NCBI RefSeq assembly: GCF_015350805.1
Contig: NZ_JADKSG010000001.1
Span: forward strand, 2,032,513 to 2,096,512
Reading direction: 5' to 3'
DNA: 64,000 nucleotides
Source of the DNA: Herbiconiux sp. VKM Ac-1786
Lineage (GTDB): Bacteria > Actinomycetota > Actinomycetes > Actinomycetales > Microbacteriaceae
Position numbers and translations under genes: made by a program. The notes under the pieces were generated by a model. It had not been told where the DNA came from, did not search any database, and worked only from the letters and a program-made list of their open reading frames with translations. This document shows positions 57,513-64,000 of this stretch, piece by piece (the first letter of the stretch is position 1; every line of letters starts with the position of its first letter).

Positions 57513-58957
57513 ACCTTGTACCCGCGGTAACGGCGGAGCACCTTGCCGAACATCTCGAGGGTCTGGACGATGGTGATGACACCGAGGATGGGCCAGCCGA
57601 TCCAGAGGATGGTCGACTGCATGAAGGCGTCGAGCTGGAACCAGCCGAGCACGAGCACCGCGATGGTGAGGAAGATCACGACGAAGGGGATGAGGTAGCT
57701 GTTGCCTCGGCCCTTCTCGGCCTTGGCCTGTGCCGCCCAGTTGTCGGTCTGCTTGCGCGAGAGGAACTTGGTCCAGGCGCGGATGAAGTGCCCGAGCCTG
57801 ATCCACATGTAGACCTCGGCGGGGAACAGGGCCACGGCGAAGAAGATGTCGCGGGCGCTGCGGTCGTGCATCGACAGCGCGGTGCGCAGGTTCAGCAGGA
57901 TGGCCACGATCGGCGGCACGAGCCAGATCGGCGAGAACACGAAGGCGCTGATCGAGAGCGACGCGAGCAGCAGCAGCACGAACAGCACGCGGGTGACCAG
58001 GTTGATCAGCATCGAGAAGTTCTCGAGCCAGCGCAGGCGCAGGTTGGGGTGGAAGGGCTGGCCCTTGGTGTCGCCGCGCTGACCGGGCCACATGAGCTCG
58101 ATGGCGCCGAAGTTCCACTTGACCTGCTGGCCGTCGAGACCGCGGATGGTGGTCATGCCGCCGACGTCGGCGCGGGCCTGCGCGGAGATCTTGGTGAGGT
58201 AGCCGGCGCTCTTGATCTGCAGCGACAGCAGGGAGTCCTCCACCTCGCTGTCCTTCACCCAGGGCGTGTTCTGGTGGTTCTCGACCATGATCTGGCGCAG
58301 CGCCTTGGTGGAGAAGATCGAGAACTGGCCGCCGAGCACCGCCATGTTGCGGCCCTTCAGCATGTTCTGCATGTTGAAGGCGGCGAACTGGAAGCGCTGG
58401 CCGGTGACGAGGAACTTGGCGACGAAGCCCTTGATGGGTTCCTCGTCGATCGAGAAGATGGCCGAGATGCCGCCGATGCGGGAGTCGGAGGTGATCTCCT
58501 CGGCGAGGCGCTCCACCGCGTCCGGGGCCGCCGTGGTGTCGCCGTCGACACCGAGCAGGAAGTCGCAGCCCTCGACCAGCTGGTAGCCGTAGTTGAGCGC
58601 GCCCACCTTCTTGTCCTTGTTCTTGCCGATGTCGTGCACGTACACCTCGGTGAACTGCTCGATGCCGTCGACCTCCTTGAGGTGCGGCCCGGCGTACTGC
58701 GCGGCGATCTTCACGGTGTCGTCGGTGGTGTTGTTCACGACGACGTGGATGACGTCGGGGAGACGAGTCTGGCCCAGGAGCGACTCGAGAACGTCGGCGA
58801 TGGACTCGGCCTCGTTGTAGGCCGGCACGATGCAGCCGATCGTGGGACGGTAGCTCGGGAGGGACTCGACCGATTCGATGAAGTCGTTCTCGAACTCGTC
58901 GCCGTGGTCACCGAGCTCAGTGCGATCGGTGACGTAGGGGTTCAGGTTCTCTGCCAT
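57509..58957 (-). CDS. Processive family 2 glycosyltransferase (cellulose-synthase-like)
   Basis: The 482-residue membrane GT2 has IGCIVPAYNEAESI (residues 40-53), the DGD metal motif (138-140), the catalytic Asp in SEVED (241) and QQVKW (277-281), the processive-enzyme Q-x-x-R/K-W motif. About five transmembrane helices follow. Such enzymes polymerise UDP-glucose or UDP-GlcNAc through their own membrane channel. There is no C-terminal PilZ domain, so c-di-GMP would have to act through another protein. ATG 58957 is chosen over GTG 58963 because a CAGACT hexamer lies six bases upstream of it. The Hpt-like gene overlaps its stop. Confidence 0.9.
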   Translation of the reverse strand: MAENLNPYVTDRTELGDHGDEFENDFIESVESLPSYRPTIGCIVPAYNEAESIADVLESLLGQTRLPDVIHVVVNNTTDDTVKIAAQYAGPHLKEVDGIEQFTEVYVHDIGKNKDKKVGALNYGYQLVEGCDFLLGVDGDTTAAPDAVERLAEEITSDSRIGGISAIFSIDEEPIKGFVAKFLVTGQRFQFAAFNMQNMLKGRNMAVLGGQFSIFSTKALRQIMVENHQNTPWVKDSEVEDSLLSLQIKSAGYLTKISAQARADVGGMTTIRGLDGQQVKWNFGAIELMWPGQRGDTKGQPFHPNLRLRWLENFSMLINLVTRVLFVLLLLASLSISAFVFSPIWLVPPIVAILLNLRTALSMHDRSARDIFFAVALFPAEVYMWIRLGHFIRAWTKFLSRKQTDNWAAQAKAEKGRGNSYLIPFVVIFLTIAVLVLGWFQLDAFMQSTILWIGWPILGVITIVQTLEMFGKVLRRYRGYKV

Positions 58958-59013
58958 GTCCACAGTCTGGCGCAGGGCCCCCAGCGTTGTCGCGTGAATG
59001 GGCTAGGGTCGCG

Positions 59014-59035
59014 TCAAGATCGGCTTAAGATTGCC
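59014..59035 (+). promoter_or_regulatory. Tandem 11-bp direct repeat in the GT2/lipoprotein divergent gap
   Basis: TCAAGATCGGC (59014-59024) is followed directly by TTAAGATTGCC (59025-59035). An 11-bp direct repeat is the usual layout of OmpR/PhoB-type response-regulator sites. TAAGAT in the second copy also resembles a -10 box for the lipoprotein gene. The OmpR-type regulator encoded 2 kb away is a candidate binder. Confidence 0.4.
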
Positions 59036-59061
59036 TCAGGCGATCGGGGAGGGTGTTCCAC

Positions 59062-59712
59062 ATGGCACGCATGCGCACGACGAGGGCCCTGTCCAGGGCC
59101 CGCACGACCGGTCTCGCGGCCCTCGCCCTGACCGGCGTCGTGGCCCTCAGCGGCTGCGGCACGGCGCCCTGGGACCAGTCGCGCTTCAGCACGACCACGC
59201 CCACCTCCTCGCCGACGAAGACGCCGACGGCGGCGCCCACGATCACCCCGGTCGTCAACGAGCTGGCCACGGGCTCGGCGCAGCACCAGCTGCAGGCCGG
59301 TGACATCACGCTCACCATCGACTACTACTCCACGCTGAGCATGGACGAGTGGACGGCCGAGGCGAACAAGCCCATCACCTTCTCGCTCTCGGGCAAGCTC
59401 GGCACCGACGACGGCCAGAGCTTCTACCTCTCGCGCGTCTCGGTGACGCCGGCGGTCAACGGCCCGGCGGGCAGCCTGCCCGCGCCGGCCGCCATCACCG
59501 ACCAGTCCTCGGTCACCCCCGGGTACTACATCAAGGGCCCGTACAGCTACAGCCAGACCTTCATACTGCCGGCCTTCGACCCGGCGGCGACCTCGGTGAC
59601 GCTCTCGTTCACCTACGAGATCCTGTTGCAGACCGCTCCCGCGTCGGGCGACTACGCCAAGCAGACGGCGAGCGACCAGATCACGGTCGCGATCGCCCAG
59701 CCCGCCGAGTAG
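59062..59712 (+). CDS. Putative secreted lipoprotein of the GT2 cluster
   Basis: The 216-residue precursor has twin arginines near the start (ARTTG region), a hydrophobic core and a lipobox ALSGC. A Thr/Pro linker and a beta-sandwich-like domain follow (GDITLTIDYYSTLSMDEWTAEANKPITFSLSGKL; SYSQTFILPAFDPAATSVTLSFTYEILLQT). I do not recognise the family. ATG 59062 is preferred over GTG 59053 because GGGGAGG is then at proper distance. It is divergent from the GT2 gene and may bind the polymer or the synthase outside the cell. Confidence 0.78.
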   Translation: MARMRTTRALSRARTTGLAALALTGVVALSGCGTAPWDQSRFSTTTPTSSPTKTPTAAPTITPVVNELATGSAQHQLQAGDITLTIDYYSTLSMDEWTAEANKPITFSLSGKLGTDDGQSFYLSRVSVTPAVNGPAGSLPAPAAITDQSSVTPGYYIKGPYSYSQTFILPAFDPAATSVTLSFTYEILLQTAPASGDYAKQTASDQITVAIAQPAE

Positions 59713-59733
59713 GCGCGCGCCAGGGCCTCCGCC

Positions 59734-60903
59734 TCAGGCGACCGGGCTGCGGCGCCCCACGACGATGCGGTTGCCGCCCTCGTCGCGCGCCTCCGACGCG
59801 GCCGCGTCGAGCGCCGAGCGCAGCACGGGCAGCCCGTAGCCGAAGGTCTCGGTGTCGACGACCCCGAAGCTCGCGGTGGCCCGCAGCGACTGCTCGGTGT
59901 CGATCGGCTCGTCGACGAGCGCTGTCTGCAGCTTGATGGCCAGCTGCTCGGCGTCGTTCGCCGTGGCCACCACGGCCACGATCACGAACCGGCCGGCGCC
60001 GGTGTGGCCGAGCAGCGAGCAGGTCGGCGCGTGGTGGCGGATGATCTGGGCCACCGAGCGGATGGCGCGGTCGCCGAAGTCGCGGCCGAAGGCCATGTTC
60101 ATCTGCGGCAGGTTGTCGACGTCCATCGCCACCATCGCGAGGCGCTCGCCGTGGAAGGAGCTGCGCTCGATCCAGTCGGCCCACTGCTGCATGAACGACG
60201 CGGCCGAGAGCACCCCGACCACCGAGTGCACGCCCACGGTGACGTCGCCGAGGGCGCGGGCGCCCGAGCGCTCGGCCTGCAGGATCGACAGCGAGATGGT
60301 GCTGAGCAGCACCAGGAGGATCGTGATGATCGTGGTCGTCTGCGTGCCGAAGTAGCTCTGGAAGACCTCGCTCTCCGGGCCGAGCGTGACGAAGATCGAG
60401 GTGCGCAGCACGTAGTAGGCGCAGACGATCCAGAGGCAGAAGCTCAGGATGCGCGCGTTGAGGTTCCTCCGCATGCGCGAGCGCATCGTCTCGGCGCCGC
60501 CGAGCCCCGCGAAGACCGCGATGCCCGCGAACAGCCCGGAGGAGCCCGTCCACGCGCCGCCGGCCGAGCCCTCGACGGCGGTCAGCAGCGCGACCACGCC
60601 GCCGCCCGCCAGCGCCAGCCAGACGAGGCTGCTGCGGCCGTTGAACATGCGCGCACCCGCCCAGAGCGCCCCGATGGAGACGACGTAGGAGCAGTTGCCG
60701 ATGGCGAGCACCCACCAGAGCTCGGGGGCGACGTTCCAGGCCGAGTACGACAGCGCGGTGAGCATGCCGCCGAGGAACGACAGGCTCCAGAGGCGGCCGG
60801 ACGCGTCGTTCCGCCGCATGGCGGTGTTGACGATGAACGACACCCCGCAGAGCAGGATCACGAAGGTCGCGGTGAGCAGGAGGGTGCTGCCGTCGAGCTG
60901 CAT
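59734..60903 (-). CDS. Membrane protein with degenerate GGDEF domain
   Basis: This 389-residue protein has about six or seven transmembrane helices (residues 5-210) and a C-terminal GGDEF-fold domain. AMDVDNLPQMNMAFGRDFGDRAIRSVAQII keeps the substrate-binding half. The signature is GAGRF (residues 302-306) instead of GGDEF, and no I-site RxxD precedes it. It should not make c-di-GMP; it could bind GTP or c-di-GMP, or pair with the active cyclase. GGGAGGGG precedes the ATG at 60903. It lies downstream of the histidine kinase gene on the same strand. Confidence 0.85.
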   Translation of the reverse strand: MQLDGSTLLLTATFVILLCGVSFIVNTAMRRNDASGRLWSLSFLGGMLTALSYSAWNVAPELWWVLAIGNCSYVVSIGALWAGARMFNGRSSLVWLALAGGGVVALLTAVEGSAGGAWTGSSGLFAGIAVFAGLGGAETMRSRMRRNLNARILSFCLWIVCAYYVLRTSIFVTLGPESEVFQSYFGTQTTTIITILLVLLSTISLSILQAERSGARALGDVTVGVHSVVGVLSAASFMQQWADWIERSSFHGERLAMVAMDVDNLPQMNMAFGRDFGDRAIRSVAQIIRHHAPTCSLLGHTGAGRFVIVAVVATANDAEQLAIKLQTALVDEPIDTEQSLRATASFGVVDTETFGYGLPVLRSALDAAASEARDEGGNRIVVGRRSPVA

Positions 60904-60927
60904 GCCGCCCCTCCCGTCGAGCAAGTC

Positions 60928-60975
60928 GTGCCGAAGTCCGTGCCGAAGTCCGTGCCGAAGTCCGAGCCGAAGTCT
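60928..60975. repeat. Four tandem copies of a 12-bp unit GTGCCGAAGTCC
   Basis: Three identical units start at 60928, 60940 and 60952, and a fourth variant (GAGCCGAAGTCT) reaches into the stop codon of the histidine kinase gene. The repeat fills most of the gap between the kinase and degenerate GGDEF genes. Confidence 0.93.
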
Positions 60976-62608
60976 AACGCGCGCGCGGGATCGTAGCGGT
61001 GAAAGTCGTGCCGACTCCGCTGGTCGAGGTCACCGAGAGCTCCCCGCCGTGCCGCCGCACGATGTCGCGGCTGATGGTGAGGCCGAGCCCCGAGCCGTGG
61101 ATGGTCGACTGCCGCACGCCCTCCGCCCGGAAGTATCGGTCGAACAGCTTCTGCTGCTCGAGCTCGCTCAGGCCGATCCCGGTGTCGCTGACCGCGAGGT
61201 CGACGGTGCTCTCGCCGGACGCGACCGACACGGTGACCCGCCCGTCCTCGACGTTGTACTTGATGGCGTTCGTCAGCAGGTTGTCGACCACCTGGCGCAG
61301 GCGGAAGCCGTCGGCCTCGAGCAGCACCGGCCCCTCGACGGCGTTCCGGATCACGATGCCGCGCTCGGCCGCGGTGAGCACGTGCGCGTCGATGGCCTGC
61401 GCCACGATCTCGGAGAGGTCGCACTGGCTGAACGACATGACGATCTGCTGCTCCTTCTCGCTGGCCGCGGTGAGCAGGTCGGCGACCAGGGCGAGCAGCC
61501 GGTCGGAGTTCGCCGAGGCGACCTCGAGCATCGACCGCGTGCTGGGGTCGAGCGTCTCGTCGTCGAGCGCGAGCTCCAGGTAGCCGAGGATCGAGGTCAG
61601 CGGCGTGCGCAGCTCGTGCGACACCGACGCCACCAGGTCGTCGCGCGCCTGGATGGCGTTGATCTCGCTGGTCACGTCGCGGGAGACCATGACGCCGCCG
61701 TCCAGCCGCCCGTCGGGCGAGGTGAGGGGGCGGGAACTGATCGACAGCGCCACGCGGTGCTCCCCGGGTTCGCCGAGCCAGACCACGAGGTCGTCGTAGC
61801 GCTCACCGGCGGTCGCCCGCCGGAACGGCTTCTCCTCGTCGGCGTAGGGGGTGACCCGGTCGGGCTGGTAGAGCACCGGATGCTCGACCGTCGTCTCGGG
61901 CAGCCCGAACTCCGTCTGCACCGAGCGGTGGGCGCGGTTCAGCAGGGTCTCCCGCCCCGCCCGGTCGAACGCGATCACGCCGAACGTCACCGCGTTCAGC
62001 ACCTCGTCGAGCGTCTGCTGCTGACGGCGGGCCCGGCCGAGCGCCACCTCGAGCAGCCCCGCCTGCTGGCGCAGCAGCCCCCGCTGCGCCGCCGTGCGCG
62101 CCGAGGTGGCGAGGGTGGTCGTCGCGATGAACACGAGCGTGGTGGGCAGGAGCAGCACGGTGGGGATCGAGGCGACGCCGAGCGCCTCCCCGCGGAGCGC
62201 CGCCGAGGTCCAGAGCAGCGCGGTCGAGAGCCCCACGCTCACCACCGCTCCTGCGAAGCCGAAGTGGCTGGCCAGCCAGATGACGGGGAAGACGAGCAGC
62301 AGCCCCGCCCCGAGCATCGTGTTGCCCTCGCGCACGGCGATGATCGCCACGATGTCGACGAGCGGCAACAGTGCCGCCCAGTTGCGGTGGATGCGCGACC
62401 AGGGGATGAGCGCCGCCGCCCCCGTCAGCACGAACACGACCGAGACGCCGCCGAAGAAGCGGATGTCGAGCACGGAGCTCGGCTGGAACGCGTAGCTCGC
62501 GCAGACGAGCAGCAGCAGGGCGGCCGACAGCAGCAGCTGCGACTGGAAGACGCCGCGGTCCAGCCGCGAGCGCCGCTCCGCCTCGGTGCTCTCCGCTGCC
62601 CTGGCCAT
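60974..62608 (-). CDS. Membrane sensor histidine kinase with PAS-like domain
   Basis: The 544-residue kinase has about six transmembrane helices (residues 20-180) and a coiled segment (LLEVALGRARRQQQTLDEVL). A PAS-like domain (VTFGVIAFDRAGRETLLNRAHRSV) follows, then the HisKA site SVSHELRTPLTSILGYLEL (His331) and a HATPase_c domain with N-box NLLTNAIKYN, DTGIGLS and GSGLGLTISRDI. Those motifs are intact, so it should be active. ATG 62608 has TACCCT exactly six bases upstream, indicating a leaderless mRNA. It is divergent from a response regulator, the probable but unproven partner. Confidence 0.92.
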   Translation of the reverse strand: MARAAESTEAERRSRLDRGVFQSQLLLSAALLLLVCASYAFQPSSVLDIRFFGGVSVVFVLTGAAALIPWSRIHRNWAALLPLVDIVAIIAVREGNTMLGAGLLLVFPVIWLASHFGFAGAVVSVGLSTALLWTSAALRGEALGVASIPTVLLLPTTLVFIATTTLATSARTAAQRGLLRQQAGLLEVALGRARRQQQTLDEVLNAVTFGVIAFDRAGRETLLNRAHRSVQTEFGLPETTVEHPVLYQPDRVTPYADEEKPFRRATAGERYDDLVVWLGEPGEHRVALSISSRPLTSPDGRLDGGVMVSRDVTSEINAIQARDDLVASVSHELRTPLTSILGYLELALDDETLDPSTRSMLEVASANSDRLLALVADLLTAASEKEQQIVMSFSQCDLSEIVAQAIDAHVLTAAERGIVIRNAVEGPVLLEADGFRLRQVVDNLLTNAIKYNVEDGRVTVSVASGESTVDLAVSDTGIGLSELEQQKLFDRYFRAEGVRQSTIHGSGLGLTISRDIVRRHGGELSVTSTSGVGTTFTATIPRAR

Positions 62609-62700
62609 GAGTTGAGGGTACAGGCAAGCCCCGCACCGGATTGGACTGCCCGAACGTGTGCCGGGTACCATTCGAGAAGGGGTCAGGGGTGGATGGCGGC

Positions 62701-63348
62701 ATGAACGACAGGGTGCACACGGTCGGCATCGTCGACGACCACGAGCTGATCCTCGACAGCCTGACGGGCTGGCTCGGTGCGAATGCGCCCGAGCTCGACG
62801 TCGTGGCCCACACCACCTCCTGGGTCGACATGGCCCGGCACCCCGCCTTCCCGCCCGACATCGTGCTGATGGATCTGCAGCTGAAGGAGCCCGTCTCGGT
62901 CGAGGCGCGCATCCGGATCTGCCGCTCGGTGGGGGCGACGGTCGTGGTGCTGAGCGCGCTCGACAACCCCGAGAACGTGCGCCGGGTGCTGGCCGCCGGG
63001 GCTGCGGCCTTCGTCTCCAAGTCGCAGTCGGCCGACGAGCTGCTCGCCGCGGTGCGCCGCGTGCTCGGCGTGCGGCCCGAACCGGGCGCGGTGGCCTGGG
63101 ACGAGGCCGCCCGGCCGTCGCGGAACGCCGTCTCGGGCATCCGCTTCAGTGAGCACGAGGAGGAGACGCTGCGACTGTACGCCTCGGGCCACAGCCCGGT
63201 GGAGGTCGCGATGATCCTCGGCACGAACATCCAGATCGTCAAGAACGCGCTGGAGCGGGTGCGCGAGCAGTACGCCTCGGAGGGGCGTCAGGCCGAACGC
63301 AAGCAGGATCTGATGCTGCGCGCGGCCGAAGACGGCTACCTCGCATGA
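62701..63348 (+). CDS. Response regulator with LuxR-like output domain
   Basis: This 215-residue protein (from ATG 62701) has a receiver domain with Asp12-Asp13, phospho-acceptor Asp58 (VLMDLQLKE), Ser in VVVLSALD and Lys in AAFVSKSQ. A short C-terminal helix-turn-helix (FSEHEEETLRLYASGHSPVEVAMILGTNIQIVKNALERV) resembles NarL/LuxR or sigma region 4 domains. An in-frame GTG at 62689 with AGAAGGGG upstream is an alternative start. TTGGAC and TACCAT (62666-62671) form a possible promoter. It is divergent from the histidine kinase and is followed seven bases later by another membrane gene. Confidence 0.87.
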   Translation: MNDRVHTVGIVDDHELILDSLTGWLGANAPELDVVAHTTSWVDMARHPAFPPDIVLMDLQLKEPVSVEARIRICRSVGATVVVLSALDNPENVRRVLAAGAAAFVSKSQSADELLAAVRRVLGVRPEPGAVAWDEAARPSRNAVSGIRFSEHEEETLRLYASGHSPVEVAMILGTNIQIVKNALERVREQYASEGRQAERKQDLMLRAAEDGYLA

Positions 63349-63355
63349 GCGCCCG

Positions 63356-64000
63356 ATGACGCTGCAGATCGCGGCCGACGTCGACGGGCGGAGCACGAGC
63401 CGCGCACTCGCCACCGCGGGCACCTGGCTGGCCGGGGTGTTCCTCGCAGCCACCGCCCTGATCGCGATGACGTTCATCCCCGTCACGGGGCGCGGCGACA
63501 TCGTGCTCGGCATCGCGGGTCTCGCCGTGACGGGGGTCGCCGTCGTGGCCGCGCTCCGCACCGCCTCGCACCTGCGCGCGGTGCTGTACACGATCGCGGC
63601 CGGCCTCACCCTCGGGCTCTACGCCTTCGTGGTGACGGGCGTGAGCGTGGCGGCAGCATCCCCCGGCGCCGCCCCGGCCAGCGACTACGTGCTGCTGTCG
63701 ATGCCCGAGTTCGCCATCCTCGTGGTCGGCATCGCGGCGCGGTCGCTCGGCCGCTCGCTGGTGCTCGGCACCCTAGCCCTCGTGGTCGGCCCGGGGCTCG
63801 TGCAGCTCGCGGCCTGGCAGCAGGGCATGCGGCTCGCCCTCGACGTTCCGGTGGTCGCCTCGTGGATCGCGCTGTCGCTGTTCGTCGTCTCCCTCTGGGT
63901 CGGCCGGCGCGAGGCGGCGCGCGGCACCGCGCAGATGCTCGACTCGGCGCTCGCCGAGGAGCGCGACCTCGCGAACGCGCGGTTCTCGGCCCGGGCCGCC
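63356..64000 (+). CDS. Membrane protein, probably sensor histidine kinase N-terminus (partial)
   Basis: An uninterrupted frame from ATG 63356 runs 215 codons to the right edge. It starts MTLQIAADVDGRSTSRALAT and has about six hydrophobic segments. It then becomes soluble and helical (GRREAARGTAQMLDSALAEERDLANARFSARAA), as in the linker leading to a HisKA_3-type domain. Its place seven bases after a LuxR-like response regulator supports a NarX/DesK-like sensor kinase. The catalytic part is outside the window, so this remains inference. Confidence 0.6.
   Translation, partial: MTLQIAADVDGRSTSRALATAGTWLAGVFLAATALIAMTFIPVTGRGDIVLGIAGLAVTGVAVVAALRTASHLRAVLYTIAAGLTLGLYAFVVTGVSVAAASPGAAPASDYVLLSMPEFAILVVGIAARSLGRSLVLGTLALVVGPGLVQLAAWQQGMRLALDVPVVASWIALSLFVVSLWVGRREAARGTAQMLDSALAEERDLANARFSARAA

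Overview
This window looks like a chromosomal segment of a high-GC Gram-positive actinobacterium, most probably of the family Microbacteriaceae. The reasons are very high GC, many GTG and a few TTG starts, many promoters that fit leaderless transcripts, a class Ib (NrdEF) ribonucleotide reductase, a small-type SRP RNA, an N-terminally extended Pta, and the order dnaX-recR-polA-like-lysC-asd. Family assignment is inference; no genus can be named from the sequence alone. No prophage, IS element, CRISPR array or rRNA was seen, and no gene-free stretch exceeds about 250 bp.

Layout. 1-1.3 kb: end of nrdE, then nrdF and a strong terminator. 1.4-8.7 kb: a membrane acyltransferase; a minus-strand xylB / unknown / cellulase-like unit; a PadR-MFS efflux pair; and an unknown 173-aa gene with a striking leader (AT-rich element before the -35 box, 19-codon leader ORF, hairpin hiding the Shine-Dalgarno sequence). 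8.7-17.2 kb: a LacI regulator and its likely target araD-chvE-gguA-gguB, followed by a pseudo-ATPase paralogue of GguA and a CPBP-type protease. 17.2-21.5 kb: Leloir genes galT-galK-galE, divergent from a DeoR regulator across two inverted operator copies. 21.5-27.5 kb: aldo/keto reductase, Bcr-type MFS, PAP2 phosphatase, saccharopine-dehydrogenase-like protein, an enolase-superfamily racemase and a coupled GNAT. 28.3-43.1 kb: phosphoketolase, DUF3151, a short structured transcription unit, a cell-wall-binding repeat protein, a Gfo/Idh oxidoreductase, tRNA-Ser(GGA), SRP RNA, pta-ackA, an SDR/XRE pair, and a TetR-GNAT fusion facing a second GNAT. 43.2-51.6 kb: dnaX, recR, a polA-like gene, lysC and asd.

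51.7-64 kb holds what may be a c-di-GMP and two-component signalling cluster around a processive glycosyltransferase. It contains an SGNH hydrolase, a GGDEF-EAL protein with intact GGDEF and I-site motifs, a GH6 endoglucanase, an OmpR-type regulator, an Hpt-like protein lacking its histidine, a cellulose-synthase-like GT2, a lipoprotein, a GGDEF protein with a degenerate GAGRF motif, a histidine kinase, a response regulator, and the start of a further membrane protein running off the right edge.

How the genes fit together. XylB, AraD and the ChvE/Ggu transporter would feed pentoses to xylulose 5-phosphate. Phosphoketolase would split this to acetyl phosphate and glyceraldehyde 3-phosphate. 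AckA and Pta would turn acetyl phosphate into acetate plus ATP, or into acetyl-CoA. The GT2/GH6 cluster would link c-di-GMP and two-component signals to a beta-glucan-like exopolysaccharide.
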